The notes below the pieces were generated by a model. It did not search any database, was not told the DNA's origin, and saw only the letters and a list, made by a program, of their open reading frames with translations. The position numbers and the translations under genes were made by a program. DNA of 64,000 nt from JAGVSR01 sp964589785 (GTDB taxonomy: Bacteria; Pseudomonadota; Alphaproteobacteria; Rhizobiales; Hyphomicrobiaceae), in the NCBI GenBank assembly GCA_964589785.1, contig CAZPUQ010000005.1, positions 1-64,000 on the forward strand. The letters run 5' to 3'. Within the stretch, counting starts at the first letter, position 1. The number at the start of each line of letters is the position of its first letter. Of the stretch, positions 44,364 to 52,785 are shown piece after piece.

Positions 44364-44392
44364 TTGAGGACTTTGCGCCACACTTTTATGCA
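44364..44392 (+). promoter_or_regulatory. Putative promoter of the histone-like small gene
   Basis: TTGAGG (44364-44369) and TATGCA (44387-44392) are 17 bases apart, 114 bases before the small lysine-rich gene. The DNA from about 44381 to 44500 is visibly AT-rich, unlike the rest of the window. The gap 44084-44506 (423 bases, divergent from zapE) holds no other recognisable feature. Confidence 0.45.
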
Positions 44393-44506
44393 ATTGGACA
44401 AGAATATCGACGCCAAATCGAATTTCGATGTCAACAAAATCATCGAACTTGCGCATATTTTTTCGTGATCGAAATGATTCGGTCTTTTTCAGAGGGAGAG
44501 AGAACT

Positions 44507-44623
44507 ATGGCTAAGGCAGCGAAGAAGGCGACGAAGAAGGCTACGGCGAAGCGCGCTCCGGCAAAGAAGGCCGCCGCGAAGAAGCCGGCCAAGAAGGCCG
44601 CGAAGAAGAAGCGCGCGGCTTAA
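44507..44623 (+). CDS. 38-residue lysine/alanine-rich histone H1-like protein
   Basis: This very short basic protein is made almost only of lysine, alanine, proline and threonine. It begins MAKAAKKATKKATAKR and contains KKPAKKAAKKKR. The composition matches histone H1 C-terminal tails and the small bacterial histone-like proteins, which bind DNA by charge. A strong purine-rich ribosome site (AGAGGGAGAGAG) lies just before the ATG, an AT-rich promoter region precedes it, and a strong terminator follows, so it is a complete single-gene unit. The frame is open upstream, but no other start is preceded by such a site. Confidence 0.82.
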   Translation: MAKAAKKATKKATAKRAPAKKAAAKKPAKKAAKKKRAA

Positions 44624-44696
44624 GGCCAACCGTTTCGGCCCTGCCTCCGGTTGGGCACCGGAGCAAGGCCCGATCCGCACGGATCGAACCACTTTC

Positions 44697-44740
44697 AAGG
44701 CCGATGGCAGCGCGACGCGCCATCGGCCTTCTTCTTTTTC
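44697..44740 (+). terminator. Intrinsic terminator after the histone-like gene
   Basis: The perfect 12-base stem AAGGCCGATGGC/GCCATCGGCCTT is followed by CTTCTTTTT. It ends the plus-strand unit just before the convergent sdhB gene. A smaller hairpin, CGATCCGCACGGATCG, precedes it. Confidence 0.9.
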
Positions 44741-44773
44741 CGGCGCCGCGATCGCGTGGACCCCACGCCGGCG

Positions 44774-45553
44774 CTACACCCGGCGCTGAACCATCAGCTT
44801 CTTCAGCTTCGCGATCGCCTTGGCGGGCGACAGACCTTTCGGGCACGCCTTGGAGCAGTTCAGGATGGTGTGGCAGCGGTAGAGCCGGAACGGGTCCTCG
44901 AGGTTGTCGAGGCGGTCGCCGGTGGCCTCGTCGCGGCTGTCGATGACCCAGCGGTAGGCCTGCAGCAGGATCGCCGGTCCGAGGTAGCGGTCCGAGTTCC
45001 ACCAATAGCTGGGGCACGAGGTCGAGCAGCAGGCGCACAGGATGCACTCGTAGAGCCCGTCGAGCAGCTCGCGGTCCTCGCGGGACTGGCGCCACTCCTT
45101 CGGCGGCGTCGGGGTCTCGGTCTTGAGCCACGGCTCGATGGACCGGTGCTGGGCGTAGAAGTTCGTCATGTCCGGCACCAGGTCCTTCACGACCTTCATG
45201 TGCGGAAGGGGATAGACGGTGACCGGGCCCTCAACCTCGTCGATGCCCTTGAGGCAGGCGAGATAGTTGGTACCGTCGATGTTCATCGCGCACGAGCCGC
45301 AGATGCCTTCCCGGCAGGAGCGGCGGAAGGTGAGCGTCGGATCGATCTCGTTCTTGATCTTGATGAGCGCGTCGAGAACCATGGGACCGCACTGGTCCTC
45401 GTTGACCCAATACGAATCCAGGTGCGGGTTCTGGCCGTCGTCGGGTGTCCAGCGGTAGATGCGGAACTCGCGCCAGTTGCCGCCGCTCTCCGGCGCGTTC
45501 CAGATCTTGCCCTTCGTCAGTTTCGAGTTCTTTGGTAGGGTGAGCTGAACCAT
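44774..45553 (-). CDS. sdhB: Succinate dehydrogenase iron-sulfur subunit
   Basis: This 259-residue complex II subunit carries three iron-sulfur clusters. The 2Fe-2S ligands are in CREGICGSCAMNIDG, and the 4Fe-4S and 3Fe-4S ligands in CILCACCSTSCPSYWW and CHTILNCSKACPKGL. It shuttles electrons from SdhA flavin to ubiquinone. ATG at 45553 (MVQLTLPKNSKL) is the conserved start. It is the last gene of the sdh cluster but is separated from sdhA by about 950 bases that hold an unrelated gene. Confidence 0.98.
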   Translation of the reverse strand: MVQLTLPKNSKLTKGKIWNAPESGGNWREFRIYRWTPDDGQNPHLDSYWVNEDQCGPMVLDALIKIKNEIDPTLTFRRSCREGICGSCAMNIDGTNYLACLKGIDEVEGPVTVYPLPHMKVVKDLVPDMTNFYAQHRSIEPWLKTETPTPPKEWRQSREDRELLDGLYECILCACCSTSCPSYWWNSDRYLGPAILLQAYRWVIDSRDEATGDRLDNLEDPFRLYRCHTILNCSKACPKGLSPAKAIAKLKKLMVQRRV

Positions 45554-45709
45554 GGGTCGATTGCGTCCCTCGCGGCAGCGAAAAATCAAACGGGGTGCAA
45601 GAATTGGGCCCCCGCGCCGGCCCTGTCAACGCGAGCGAGCCGCCGGCGGATGCGGTTCTTTGCCCAGGATCTCTCCCATGATCTGCGAGCGCTGCGAGCG
45701 CCTTGGCCT

Positions 45710-46342
45710 TTAGTCCGGGCGATACTTGCGCAGCTCGCGCACGAGCCGGGTGAGACGCTCGGCGATCTCCGCCCCGGTGTCGACCGCAACTTTCAGCGTC
45801 GCCCGGGCCTGAATGAGCTTGTTCAACTGCTCCTGGCATTCGCCGAAGGAGAAATAGAGCGACTCCGGCGCATCGACCTCCCCGTCCTCCACCGCACACA
45901 TGACGTCGAAGGCATTCTGCGAGGCGAGCACCAGCATCGAGGCCACGTCGTTCATGAGCTGATGGAAGAGACGGCTGCCTTCGGGCCCGACACGCGGTCC
46001 GTGCACGCCGAACTTCAGCGGCGAGGAGCCCTGCGCCCCCTCGCCAGCAAAGAGCTTCGGGTTGCGCTGGAAACGGCGAAAGATCTCCGACAGGCCGAGG
46101 CAGCAGGTCTCCAGCTCGCGGATGGCGGTCGCGGCCTTGCGCCGCGCGCGGGAGCGGTCGGGCGTGCGCTCCTCGGCGGTCCAGTTGATGGCCGCGATGG
46201 AGGCGATGGCGCCCAGCGCCGCGAGCGCCGGCAGAACGGCGGTGAAGGGATCGGGCGCGATGCGGCTGTCCGGCTCGCGCGGCTCCTCGGGCTTCGGGGC
46301 CCTTGCGCCCGTGTCGCTGCCTTTGCGGGACGGACGTGCCAC
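45710..46342 (-). CDS. Unrecognised single-span membrane protein between sdhA and sdhB
   Basis: From the GTG at 46342, preceded by GGGAG, the product is 210 residues. A basic, proline-containing N-terminus of about 30 residues is followed by one membrane helix (AVLPALAALGAIASIAAINW). A long, probably helical, soluble part contains two adjacent cysteines (ELETCCLGLSEIFRRFQRN), a glycine-rich loop, and a helical C-terminus ending VRELRKYRPD. An upstream GTG at 46399 would add 19 residues but has a badly spaced ribosome site. No family is recognised. It is codirectional with sdhA (163 bases upstream) and sdhB (156 bases downstream) and so is probably transcribed with complex II genes; a role there is only suggested by position. 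Confidence 0.7.
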   Translation of the reverse strand: MARPSRKGSDTGARAPKPEEPREPDSRIAPDPFTAVLPALAALGAIASIAAINWTAEERTPDRSRARRKAATAIRELETCCLGLSEIFRRFQRNPKLFAGEGAQGSSPLKFGVHGPRVGPEGSRLFHQLMNDVASMLVLASQNAFDVMCAVEDGEVDAPESLYFSFGECQEQLNKLIQARATLKVAVDTGAEIAERLTRLVRELRKYRPD

Positions 46343-46505
46343 GCGCGCTCCCAGGATGGCTTCGGCTCTCGCGACTGTTCCCTTAGCGCAGGCGCGCACG
46401 CCTCGCCACCGGCTTCAGACGGGTTTTGCGACCGCAGTCCGGAGCATAAGCACGCGGCCGCACCTGGGCGGCCCGACAGCCGCTCCCCGCGCCTCGACGC
46501 ACCTC

Positions 46506-48347
46506 TCAATAAACCCGCGCCTTCGGCTCGATGTACTTGATCTCGTTGGTGAGCGTGCGCGTGTGCACCGGTCGGCTGTCGAGCCGCACCTGGCGCGTCG
46601 CATAATCGGCGAAGGCCAGCGTGTGTTTCATCCAGGCGGCGTCGTCGCGATGGGGATAATCCTCGCGGGCGTGCGCGCCCCGGCTCTCCCGGCGGTTCGC
46701 CGCGCCGGCCACCGTCACCGCCGCCTGGGCGATGAGGTTGTCGAATTCCAGCGTCTCGACGAGATCGGAGTTCCAGACGAGCGAGCGGTCCGTGACACGG
46801 ATGTCGTCCGCGTCGCTCCAGATCTCGGCGATCTTGCGGATGCCCTCCTCGAGCACCGGACCGTCGCGGAACACCGCGCAGTTCGACTGCATGGTCCTCT
46901 GCATCCGGAGCCGCAGCGCGGCGGTCGGCGTGCCGCCGCCCGCATGGCGGTAGCGGTCGAGCCGGTCGAGCGCCTTGTCGGTCGCCGCGCGCGGAAGCTC
47001 CGGCTGCGAGGCCCGGCGCTCCACCGTATCGGCGCAGCGCTGCGCTGCGGCGCGGCCGAACACGACGAGATCGATGAGCGAGTTGGAGCCCAGGCGGTTG
47101 GCGCCATGGACCGAGACGCAGGCCGCCTCCCCGATGGCCAGGAGGCCCGGCACGACATGGTCCGGATTGCCGTCCTTCAAGGTCAGCACCTCGCCGTGAT
47201 AGTTCGTCGGGATGCCGCCCATGTTGTAGTGCACAGTCGGGATGACGGGGATTGGCTGGCGGCGCAGGTCTACGCCGGCGAAGATCTTGGCGCTCTCGGT
47301 GATGCCCGGCAGGCGCTCGGCCAGGATCTTGGGATCGAGATGGTCGAGGTGCAGGTAGATGTGGTCGCTCTCCGGACCCACGCCGCGGCCCTCCCGGATC
47401 TCGATGGTCATCGAGCGGGAGACGACGTCGCGCGAGGCGAGGTCTTTGGCGTGGGGGGCATAGCGCTCCATGAAGCGCTCGCCCCTGGCGTTCGTGAGAT
47501 ACCCGCCTTCGCCGCGCGCGCCCTCGGTGATGAGGACGCCGGCGCCGTAGATGCCCGTCGGGTGGAACTGCACGAACTCCATGTCCTGCAGCGGCAGGCC
47601 CGCGCGCAGCACCATGGCATTGCCGTCGCCCGTGCAGGTGTGGGCCGAGGTCGCCGAGAAGTAGGCACGGCCATAGCCGCCGGTGGCGAGGATCGTGCGC
47701 TTCGCCCGGAAGCGGTGGATGCTGCCGTCCTCCATGTTCATGGCGATGAGGCCGCGGCAGGCGCCCTCCTCGTCCATAATGAGATCGAGCGCGAAATACT
47801 CCACGAAGAACTCGGCCGAATAGCGCAGCGACTGGCCATAGAGCGTGTGCAGCATGGCATGGCCGGTGCGGTCGGCCGCCGCGCACGTGCGCTGCACCGG
47901 CGGTCCCTCGCCATACTCGGTGTAGTGGCCGCCGAACGGCCGCTGGTAGATGCGCCCGTCCTCCGTGCGGCTGAAGGGAACGCCGTAATGATCGAGCTCG
48001 TAGACGGCCTCCGGAGCATTGCGGCACAGGTACTCGATGGCGTCCTGGTCGCCGAGCCAGTCGGCGCCTTTCACCGTGTCATACATGTGCCAGCGCCAGT
48101 TGTCCGGACCCATGTTGGCGAGGGAGGCGGCGATCCCGCCCTGCGCCGCGACGGTATGCGAGCGCGTCGGGAAGACCTTCGTCACGCACGCGGTCTTGAG
48201 GCCCGCCTCCGCGCACCCGAGCGTCGCCCGCAGACCGGCGCCGCCGGCCCCCACGACCACGACGTCGTAGGTGTGATCGACGATCGGGTAGGCACGCCCG
48301 CTGCCCGCTGCCGTGCCCGTCGCCGCTGCGTCCGCGTTGCCAGCCAT
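46506..48347 (-). CDS. sdhA: Succinate dehydrogenase flavoprotein subunit
   Basis: This 613-residue catalytic subunit of complex II has covalently bound FAD. Dinucleotide fold VVVGAGGAGLRATLG, the FAD-linking histidine in TRSHTVAAQGGIAA, the active-site segment HPTGIYGAGVLITEGARGEG with the catalytic arginine, and the C-terminal domain LARRENRE-type region are intact. It oxidises succinate to fumarate in the TCA cycle. It follows sdhD by 7 bases. Confidence 0.98.
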   Translation of the reverse strand: MAGNADAAATGTAAGSGRAYPIVDHTYDVVVVGAGGAGLRATLGCAEAGLKTACVTKVFPTRSHTVAAQGGIAASLANMGPDNWRWHMYDTVKGADWLGDQDAIEYLCRNAPEAVYELDHYGVPFSRTEDGRIYQRPFGGHYTEYGEGPPVQRTCAAADRTGHAMLHTLYGQSLRYSAEFFVEYFALDLIMDEEGACRGLIAMNMEDGSIHRFRAKRTILATGGYGRAYFSATSAHTCTGDGNAMVLRAGLPLQDMEFVQFHPTGIYGAGVLITEGARGEGGYLTNARGERFMERYAPHAKDLASRDVVSRSMTIEIREGRGVGPESDHIYLHLDHLDPKILAERLPGITESAKIFAGVDLRRQPIPVIPTVHYNMGGIPTNYHGEVLTLKDGNPDHVVPGLLAIGEAACVSVHGANRLGSNSLIDLVVFGRAAAQRCADTVERRASQPELPRAATDKALDRLDRYRHAGGGTPTAALRLRMQRTMQSNCAVFRDGPVLEEGIRKIAEIWSDADDIRVTDRSLVWNSDLVETLEFDNLIAQAAVTVAGAANRRESRGAHAREDYPHRDDAAWMKHTLAFADYATRQVRLDSRPVHTRTLTNEIKYIEPKARVY

Positions 48348-48354
48348 GCTGCGA

Positions 48355-48735
48355 TCAAGCTCCGAAGGTGAGTTTCAGGACTGCCAGGATGCTGGCCGCG
48401 CCGACCGCGAGGGCGAAGAACGTGTTGAGCATCAAAAGCGCGATCTTCGCCGCCTCGCCGTGCACGTAGTCCTCGATGATGGTCTGCATGCCGAGCCGCA
48501 TGTGGATGGCCGCGGAGAGGAGGAGGAGGATCAGCGGCAGGGCGATCTCCGGGCGGGAGAGCGTCGCGGCGACCGTCGCGTGGTCCGCACCCGCGAGCGA
48601 GACCAGCAGCGCCACGAGGAAAACCGACAGCACGAGATTGGCGACGGCGGTGACGCGCTGTTTCCAGAAGTGGTCCGCGCCCTCCTTGGCCGAGCCGAGG
48701 TAGCGGACTTTCTTTAGAGGTGTGCGCAACGACAT
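48355..48735 (-). CDS. sdhD: Succinate dehydrogenase membrane anchor subunit SdhD
   Basis: This 126-residue membrane anchor has three helices. It starts MSLRTPLKKVRYLGSAKEG. The second helix region LILLLLSAAIHMRLGMQ holds the probable heme-ligand histidine, followed by TIIEDYVHGE near the quinone site. It starts 4 bases after the sdhC stop, and sdhA follows 7 bases after its own stop. Confidence 0.95.
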   Translation of the reverse strand: MSLRTPLKKVRYLGSAKEGADHFWKQRVTAVANLVLSVFLVALLVSLAGADHATVAATLSRPEIALPLILLLLSAAIHMRLGMQTIIEDYVHGEAAKIALLMLNTFFALAVGAASILAVLKLTFGA

Positions 48736-48739
48736 GGGA

Positions 48740-49159
48740 TCAGGCTCCTCCCATGCCGTAGAGGACGAGACCCCACACCAGCGCCGTCAGCAGCGTCGAG
48801 CCGACGATCGTCCCCCACGACAAGAGATCGACGGTGGCAAGGTCGTAGCCGGCCCCGCTATCCCAGATGAAATGGCGGATGCCGCCGAGCGCGTGGTGGA
48901 TGAGCGCCCAGGTGTAGCCGAAGAGCACGAAACGGCCCGGCCAGCTATCGAGAAGGCCGCTGACGGTCGCGAAGGCGTCGGGCCCGGACGCGGCGGCGAT
49001 GATCCAGGCCGCCAGGATGAGGGTGCCGAAATAGAGCGCCGCGCCCGTGATGCGGTGCAGGATCGACATCACCATGTTGATGAGCGGGCGGTAGATCTGC
49101 AGGTGAGGGGACAGCGGGCGTTCGATTGCGGCTCCGCGCCCTGTCGTGGCTTCGGACAT
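48740..49159 (-). CDS. sdhC: Succinate dehydrogenase cytochrome b556 subunit SdhC
   Basis: This 139-residue anchor subunit begins with the conserved RPLSPHLQIYRPLINMVM and continues SILHRITGAALYFG. HHALGGIRHFIWD contains the heme-binding histidine. Three membrane helices are visible. With SdhD it binds heme b and ubiquinone. It is the first gene of the cluster and lies about 30 bases after a well-formed promoter. Confidence 0.96.
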   Translation of the reverse strand: MSEATTGRGAAIERPLSPHLQIYRPLINMVMSILHRITGAALYFGTLILAAWIIAAASGPDAFATVSGLLDSWPGRFVLFGYTWALIHHALGGIRHFIWDSGAGYDLATVDLLSWGTIVGSTLLTALVWGLVLYGMGGA

Positions 49160-49188
49160 GAAGACCCCCGGGGACGATCGATCGCAGC

Positions 49189-49217
49189 GTTCTAGCCCGC
49201 CCGGCGCGGCGCCGCAA
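49189..49217 (-). promoter_or_regulatory. Promoter of the sdh operon
   Basis: On the minus strand TTGCGG (49217-49212) and TAGAAC (49194-49189) are exactly 17 bases apart, 30 bases before the sdhC ATG. The short leader and good spacing make this one of the better promoter candidates in the window. Confidence 0.6.
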
Positions 49218-49276
49218 TTTGCCAGAGGGGCGCAGCGACCGGACGAGAGGCGAAAATCGCCCGGCGGAGCTGTGCC

Positions 49277-50254
49277 TTAGTCCAGTGCGCTGGTGATGGC
49301 CCGGGCGAGTCCGAGGCCGCTCTCGTGGGCGTGCTCGGCGAGCCGGCCGAGGCACCAGTCGCCGGCCACGCCGACCTTGAAGGAGTCGGAGAAGAGAAAG
49401 GTCTCGCCCAGCGATTGCTCCACCAGGCCGTTGCGCCACAGATGTGCGGACTTGCGGATCGGCCGCACCGGCGGAAGGCCGAGCGCGTGCGAGGCCTCGC
49501 CCCACAGCTCGTCGGCGATGACGTCGGGATCGGCATCCTCCGTCTCACGGCTCCAGGATGGCGCCGCATGGATGACGATCGTCTCGCCGCGCTTGGCGCG
49601 CGCGGGCTTCGTGTTGTTGCGGGCGATCCAGCGGATGGTCTCGCTCATGTCGGAAAAGACATCCTGCTCGGGCAGCACGCGCTCCTCGAACTGGATCATG
49701 AGCGCCCAGCACGGGGCCATGCGGACCGGGCTCATGAGCGACGCGAGTTCGCCGACGCGGCCGAGCAGCAGACGCGCCTCGGGCGCGGGGACGGCGACCG
49801 CGACGGCCGCGAACGGTCCCACCGCCGTCTCGTCCTCGAACCAGATGCGCCACCCCTTGTCGACCCGCTCCAGCGTATGGACCTTGCGCGAGGTCTGAAT
49901 GCGCAGGCTCTCGGTGAGCGGACGCACGATCGAAGCCATGCCGGGCGTACCGACGTACCAGGGCAGCATCTGGCCGGCGCCTTCCGGCCCGCTGACCTGG
50001 GTCCGCGGAGTCCACCGCGCGGCATAGCCAAGACCTGCAACCTCATCGAGGAAGCTGCGGAACTGCGCGCTCCGCGCGGTCAGGTACTGGGCCCCGTAGT
50101 CGAAGGTCTCAAGCCCGACCCGCGCAGTGGCGAGCCGCCCGCCGATCACCCGCTCCTGCTCGAAGACCTCGACGAAGTAGCCCGCACGGCGCAGGTCACG
50201 GGCGCACGTCAAGCCCGCTAGTCCGGCGCCGATGACTGCCACCTTCAGTGTCAC
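49277..50254 (-). CDS. Renalase-like FAD-dependent oxidoreductase
   Basis: This 325-residue flavoprotein of the amine-oxidase/renalase group starts at a GTG preceded by GAGG. It opens with the FAD fold VAVIGAGLAGLTCARDL, followed by GGRLATAR and FDYGAQYLTARS, the latter typical of bacterial renalases. The C-terminal FAD motif is VGVAGDWCLGRLAEHAHESG. Known bacterial renalases oxidise alternative dihydro-isomers of NAD(P)H; whether this one does is an inference. It lies upstream of sdhC in the same direction with 117 bases between. Confidence 0.85.
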   Translation of the reverse strand: MTLKVAVIGAGLAGLTCARDLRRAGYFVEVFEQERVIGGRLATARVGLETFDYGAQYLTARSAQFRSFLDEVAGLGYAARWTPRTQVSGPEGAGQMLPWYVGTPGMASIVRPLTESLRIQTSRKVHTLERVDKGWRIWFEDETAVGPFAAVAVAVPAPEARLLLGRVGELASLMSPVRMAPCWALMIQFEERVLPEQDVFSDMSETIRWIARNNTKPARAKRGETIVIHAAPSWSRETEDADPDVIADELWGEASHALGLPPVRPIRKSAHLWRNGLVEQSLGETFLFSDSFKVGVAGDWCLGRLAEHAHESGLGLARAITSALD

Positions 50255-50527
50255 ACCAAAGCCTCGGCACCTCGATTGACGGCGTCCTTGCGACCACAAG
50301 GACGTGTTCGGATGATTTGCCCGGACAGACTACGGACGCGAAAATAGGGCCGTCCAGGGGCGTCCGCGGCGATGGGTCCGCTCGGTTTCCTCGGCGCGCA
50401 AAGCCCGAGGCGTACCTTTGCATTAACGGTGATTCCCGAAGAATGCCCTAACCGGGTCCAGGTCGGCGCTGAAAAATCCGGCTACGACCCATCGAATTCT
50501 GGGGATTAAACCTGGAGATGGTCCCAG

Positions 50528-51586
50528 TCACCTCGGCAGCACGACCCAGGCGTCGAAATCGAGGATGACGCCGTCGGCGTACTCGCCGTTATCCTTCTTG
50601 AGCGGGAAGTCCGCACAATCCCGGTTCTTGACCGCAACGAGACGGATGCGCAGCGCGCCGACATCGGTCCGGCCGGGGATCTCGGCTTTCTCCAGCACCT
50701 CCGACCAGGCATAAACCGTGTCGCCGGAAAAGAGGGGCGCCACGTGACGGCCGCCGTTGATGGCCGCGAGGTGGAATGCGTTGTTGAGCCCGTTGAACGA
50801 CAGGGCGCGGGCGAGCGAGATGACGACGCCGCCGTAGATGATGCGCTTGCCGAACCGGCCCTTGGATTCCGTATGCTGGTTGAAATGCACTTTCGCGGTG
50901 TTCTGGTAGAGCCGCGTCGCCATCTGGTGCTCGGCTTCCTCGATCGTCATGCCGTCGACGTGGTCGATCTTCTCGCCGGCCTCGTAGTCGCCCCAGCGAT
51001 AGGGACTGCCGGCCAGCGCCAGATCGTAGGCAGCCGTATCGATCGGCGGCACCGCAGCGCCGATCTCGGAAGGATCGATGCGGTCCGGAAGCTTCGGCAC
51101 GACGGGTTCGCCGACCGGGGCAGTCTTGTCCCGCTTGCGCACCATCACCCAACGGATGTACTCGAGCACGACCTCGCCATGCTGGTTGCGCCCCGTCGAG
51201 CGCACATAGACGGTGCCGGTCTCCTTGTTGGAGTTCTCCTTGAGGCCGATGACCTCGGAGACCGTCGACAGCGTGTCGCCCGGGTAGGCGGGCTTCAGGA
51301 AACGGCCGCTGGCGTAGCCGAGATTGGCGATCGCGTTGAGCGAGATGTCGGGGACGGTCTTGCCGAAGACGACGTGGAAGGTGAGGAGATCGTCGAGCGG
51401 CGCGCGGGGATACCCGATGGCCTTGGCAAAGGTATCCGACGAGGTAACGGCGAACCGCGGACCGTAAAGACTCATGTAGACCGCCGCATCGCCCTCGGTG
51501 ACCGTGCGCGGCGTGGCATGCCGGAGGATCTGGCCGAAGGTGTAGTCCTCGAAGAAGTTGCCGGGGTTCGTCTTGGTCGTCGTCAT
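50528..51586 (-). CDS. Mesaconyl-CoA (2-methylfumaryl-CoA) hydratase, MaoC-like
   Basis: This 352-residue protein has two hot-dog (MaoC-type) halves. It begins NPGNFFEDYTFGQILRHATP, then EGDAAVYMSLYGPRFAVTSS. The first half has GKTVPDISLNAIANLGYASG. The second half contains VHFNQHTESKGRFGKRIIYG and NGGRHVAPLFSGDTVYAWS. Length and motifs match mesaconyl-CoA hydratase (called Mch or MeaC) of the ethylmalonyl-CoA pathway, which makes beta-methylmalyl-CoA. The neighbouring CitE-type lyase would act on that product. The 273 bases downstream (50255-50527) hold no gene; they contain a small AATGC-rich palindrome only. Confidence 0.88.
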   Translation of the reverse strand: MTTTKTNPGNFFEDYTFGQILRHATPRTVTEGDAAVYMSLYGPRFAVTSSDTFAKAIGYPRAPLDDLLTFHVVFGKTVPDISLNAIANLGYASGRFLKPAYPGDTLSTVSEVIGLKENSNKETGTVYVRSTGRNQHGEVVLEYIRWVMVRKRDKTAPVGEPVVPKLPDRIDPSEIGAAVPPIDTAAYDLALAGSPYRWGDYEAGEKIDHVDGMTIEEAEHQMATRLYQNTAKVHFNQHTESKGRFGKRIIYGGVVISLARALSFNGLNNAFHLAAINGGRHVAPLFSGDTVYAWSEVLEKAEIPGRTDVGALRIRLVAVKNRDCADFPLKKDNGEYADGVILDFDAWVVLPR

Positions 51587-51776
51587 GGCGCCCTCGGTCC
51601 GGAACGTCGTGGAATGTCGGAGAAACAGCGGGATTTGCGAGCCGATTAGTCGGTCCGGCGGAGACTGTCCATTGTCAAACCCATCCGGCGGCGACGGCAC
51701 CGCCGCGCCCATCGTCGCAGCCCGGGCAGGCAGGCGGCCCCGTGCACGCCGCAGCCCCGTCGCCTGAGACCTCCGC

Positions 51777-52670
51777 CTAGAACCAGTCGTCGATCTCGCG
51801 CACGGCATGCGCGATTGCCGCTGTCCGCCGCGCCATCACGAGGTGGAGGCGCTCGACCATCCGTCCCTCGACCGTGATCACGCCCTTCTGGGCATTAACC
51901 GGCTGCGAGAACGCCTCGATGATCTTGCGCGACCACACGACCTCGTCGTCCGTCGGGCTGAACACCTCGTTGCAGGGACCGACCTGGGACGGATGGATGA
52001 GGGTCTTGCCGTCCATGCCGAGCGTGCGGCCATGCTCGCATTCGCGGCGGAAGCCCTCCTCGTCTCGGAAGTCGTTGTAGACACCGTCGATGATGTCCAG
52101 TCCGAAGGCGCGCGCGGCGACGACGGTGAGCGCGAGCCAGGGAACGATGGCGAAGCGGTTGTCGAGCGCCCGGGCCCGCGACTCTTTCAGGAGATCGTTG
52201 GTGCCGAGGACGAAGCATTCGAGCCGGTTTTCCGGATCCATCGCGACGGCGGCGATCTCACGGGCGTTGAGGATCGCCTGCGGGGTCTCCATCATGGCCC
52301 ACAGCCGCGTCTTCTCCGCCGCGTTCACGGACTTCAGGATCTTCGCCGAGCTGATGATATCGCCGGGATGGGCAACCTTCGGAATGAGGATGGCGTCGGG
52401 TGCGGCTTCCGCGGCGGCAATGAGGTCGGCCGTGCCCCAGATGGTCTCGAGCGCGTTGGGCCGGATGACGAGCTCGCGCCGTCCGTAGCCCCCTTCCTTG
52501 ACGACCGTGCAGACCCGCTCGCGCGCCTCGACCTTGACCTCGGGCGCAACCGAATCCTCCAGATCGAGGATGAGCGCGTCGGCCGGCAGCGACTTGGCCT
52601 TCTCCAAGGCGCGGTCGTTGGCTCCCGGCATGTAGAGGACGCTGCGGCGCGGACGAATATTCGACTTCAT
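51777..52670 (-). CDS. CitE-family CoA-ester lyase (malyl-/methylmalyl-CoA lyase or malyl-CoA thioesterase)
   Basis: This 297-residue HpcH/HpaI-type TIM-barrel enzyme begins RPRRSVLYMPGANDRALEKA. The conserved LILDLEDSVAPEVK and metal-binding residues in WAMMETPQAILNA and CFVLGTNDLLKE are present, with GMDGKTLIHPSQVGPCNEVF near the C-terminus. In the ethylmalonyl-CoA pathway one homologue cleaves methylmalyl-CoA to glyoxylate and propionyl-CoA and another hydrolyses malyl-CoA; the sequence alone does not decide which this is. It is 190 bases upstream of the mesaconyl-CoA hydratase in the same direction. That spacer contains a perfect TTGACA but no matching -10 box. Confidence 0.85.
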   Translation of the reverse strand: MKSNIRPRRSVLYMPGANDRALEKAKSLPADALILDLEDSVAPEVKVEARERVCTVVKEGGYGRRELVIRPNALETIWGTADLIAAAEAAPDAILIPKVAHPGDIISSAKILKSVNAAEKTRLWAMMETPQAILNAREIAAVAMDPENRLECFVLGTNDLLKESRARALDNRFAIVPWLALTVVAARAFGLDIIDGVYNDFRDEEGFRRECEHGRTLGMDGKTLIHPSQVGPCNEVFSPTDDEVVWSRKIIEAFSQPVNAQKGVITVEGRMVERLHLVMARRTAAIAHAVREIDDWF

Positions 52671-52785
52671 GGCGACCCGGTTCCGGACGTTATTGTGCAG
52701 CGCAAAATACTCGAACACGGGCGCGTTCACAAACCGCCAATAGCCACATAGGGTTGGCGGCCACACCTCGCGTTGGAGCCGATCG

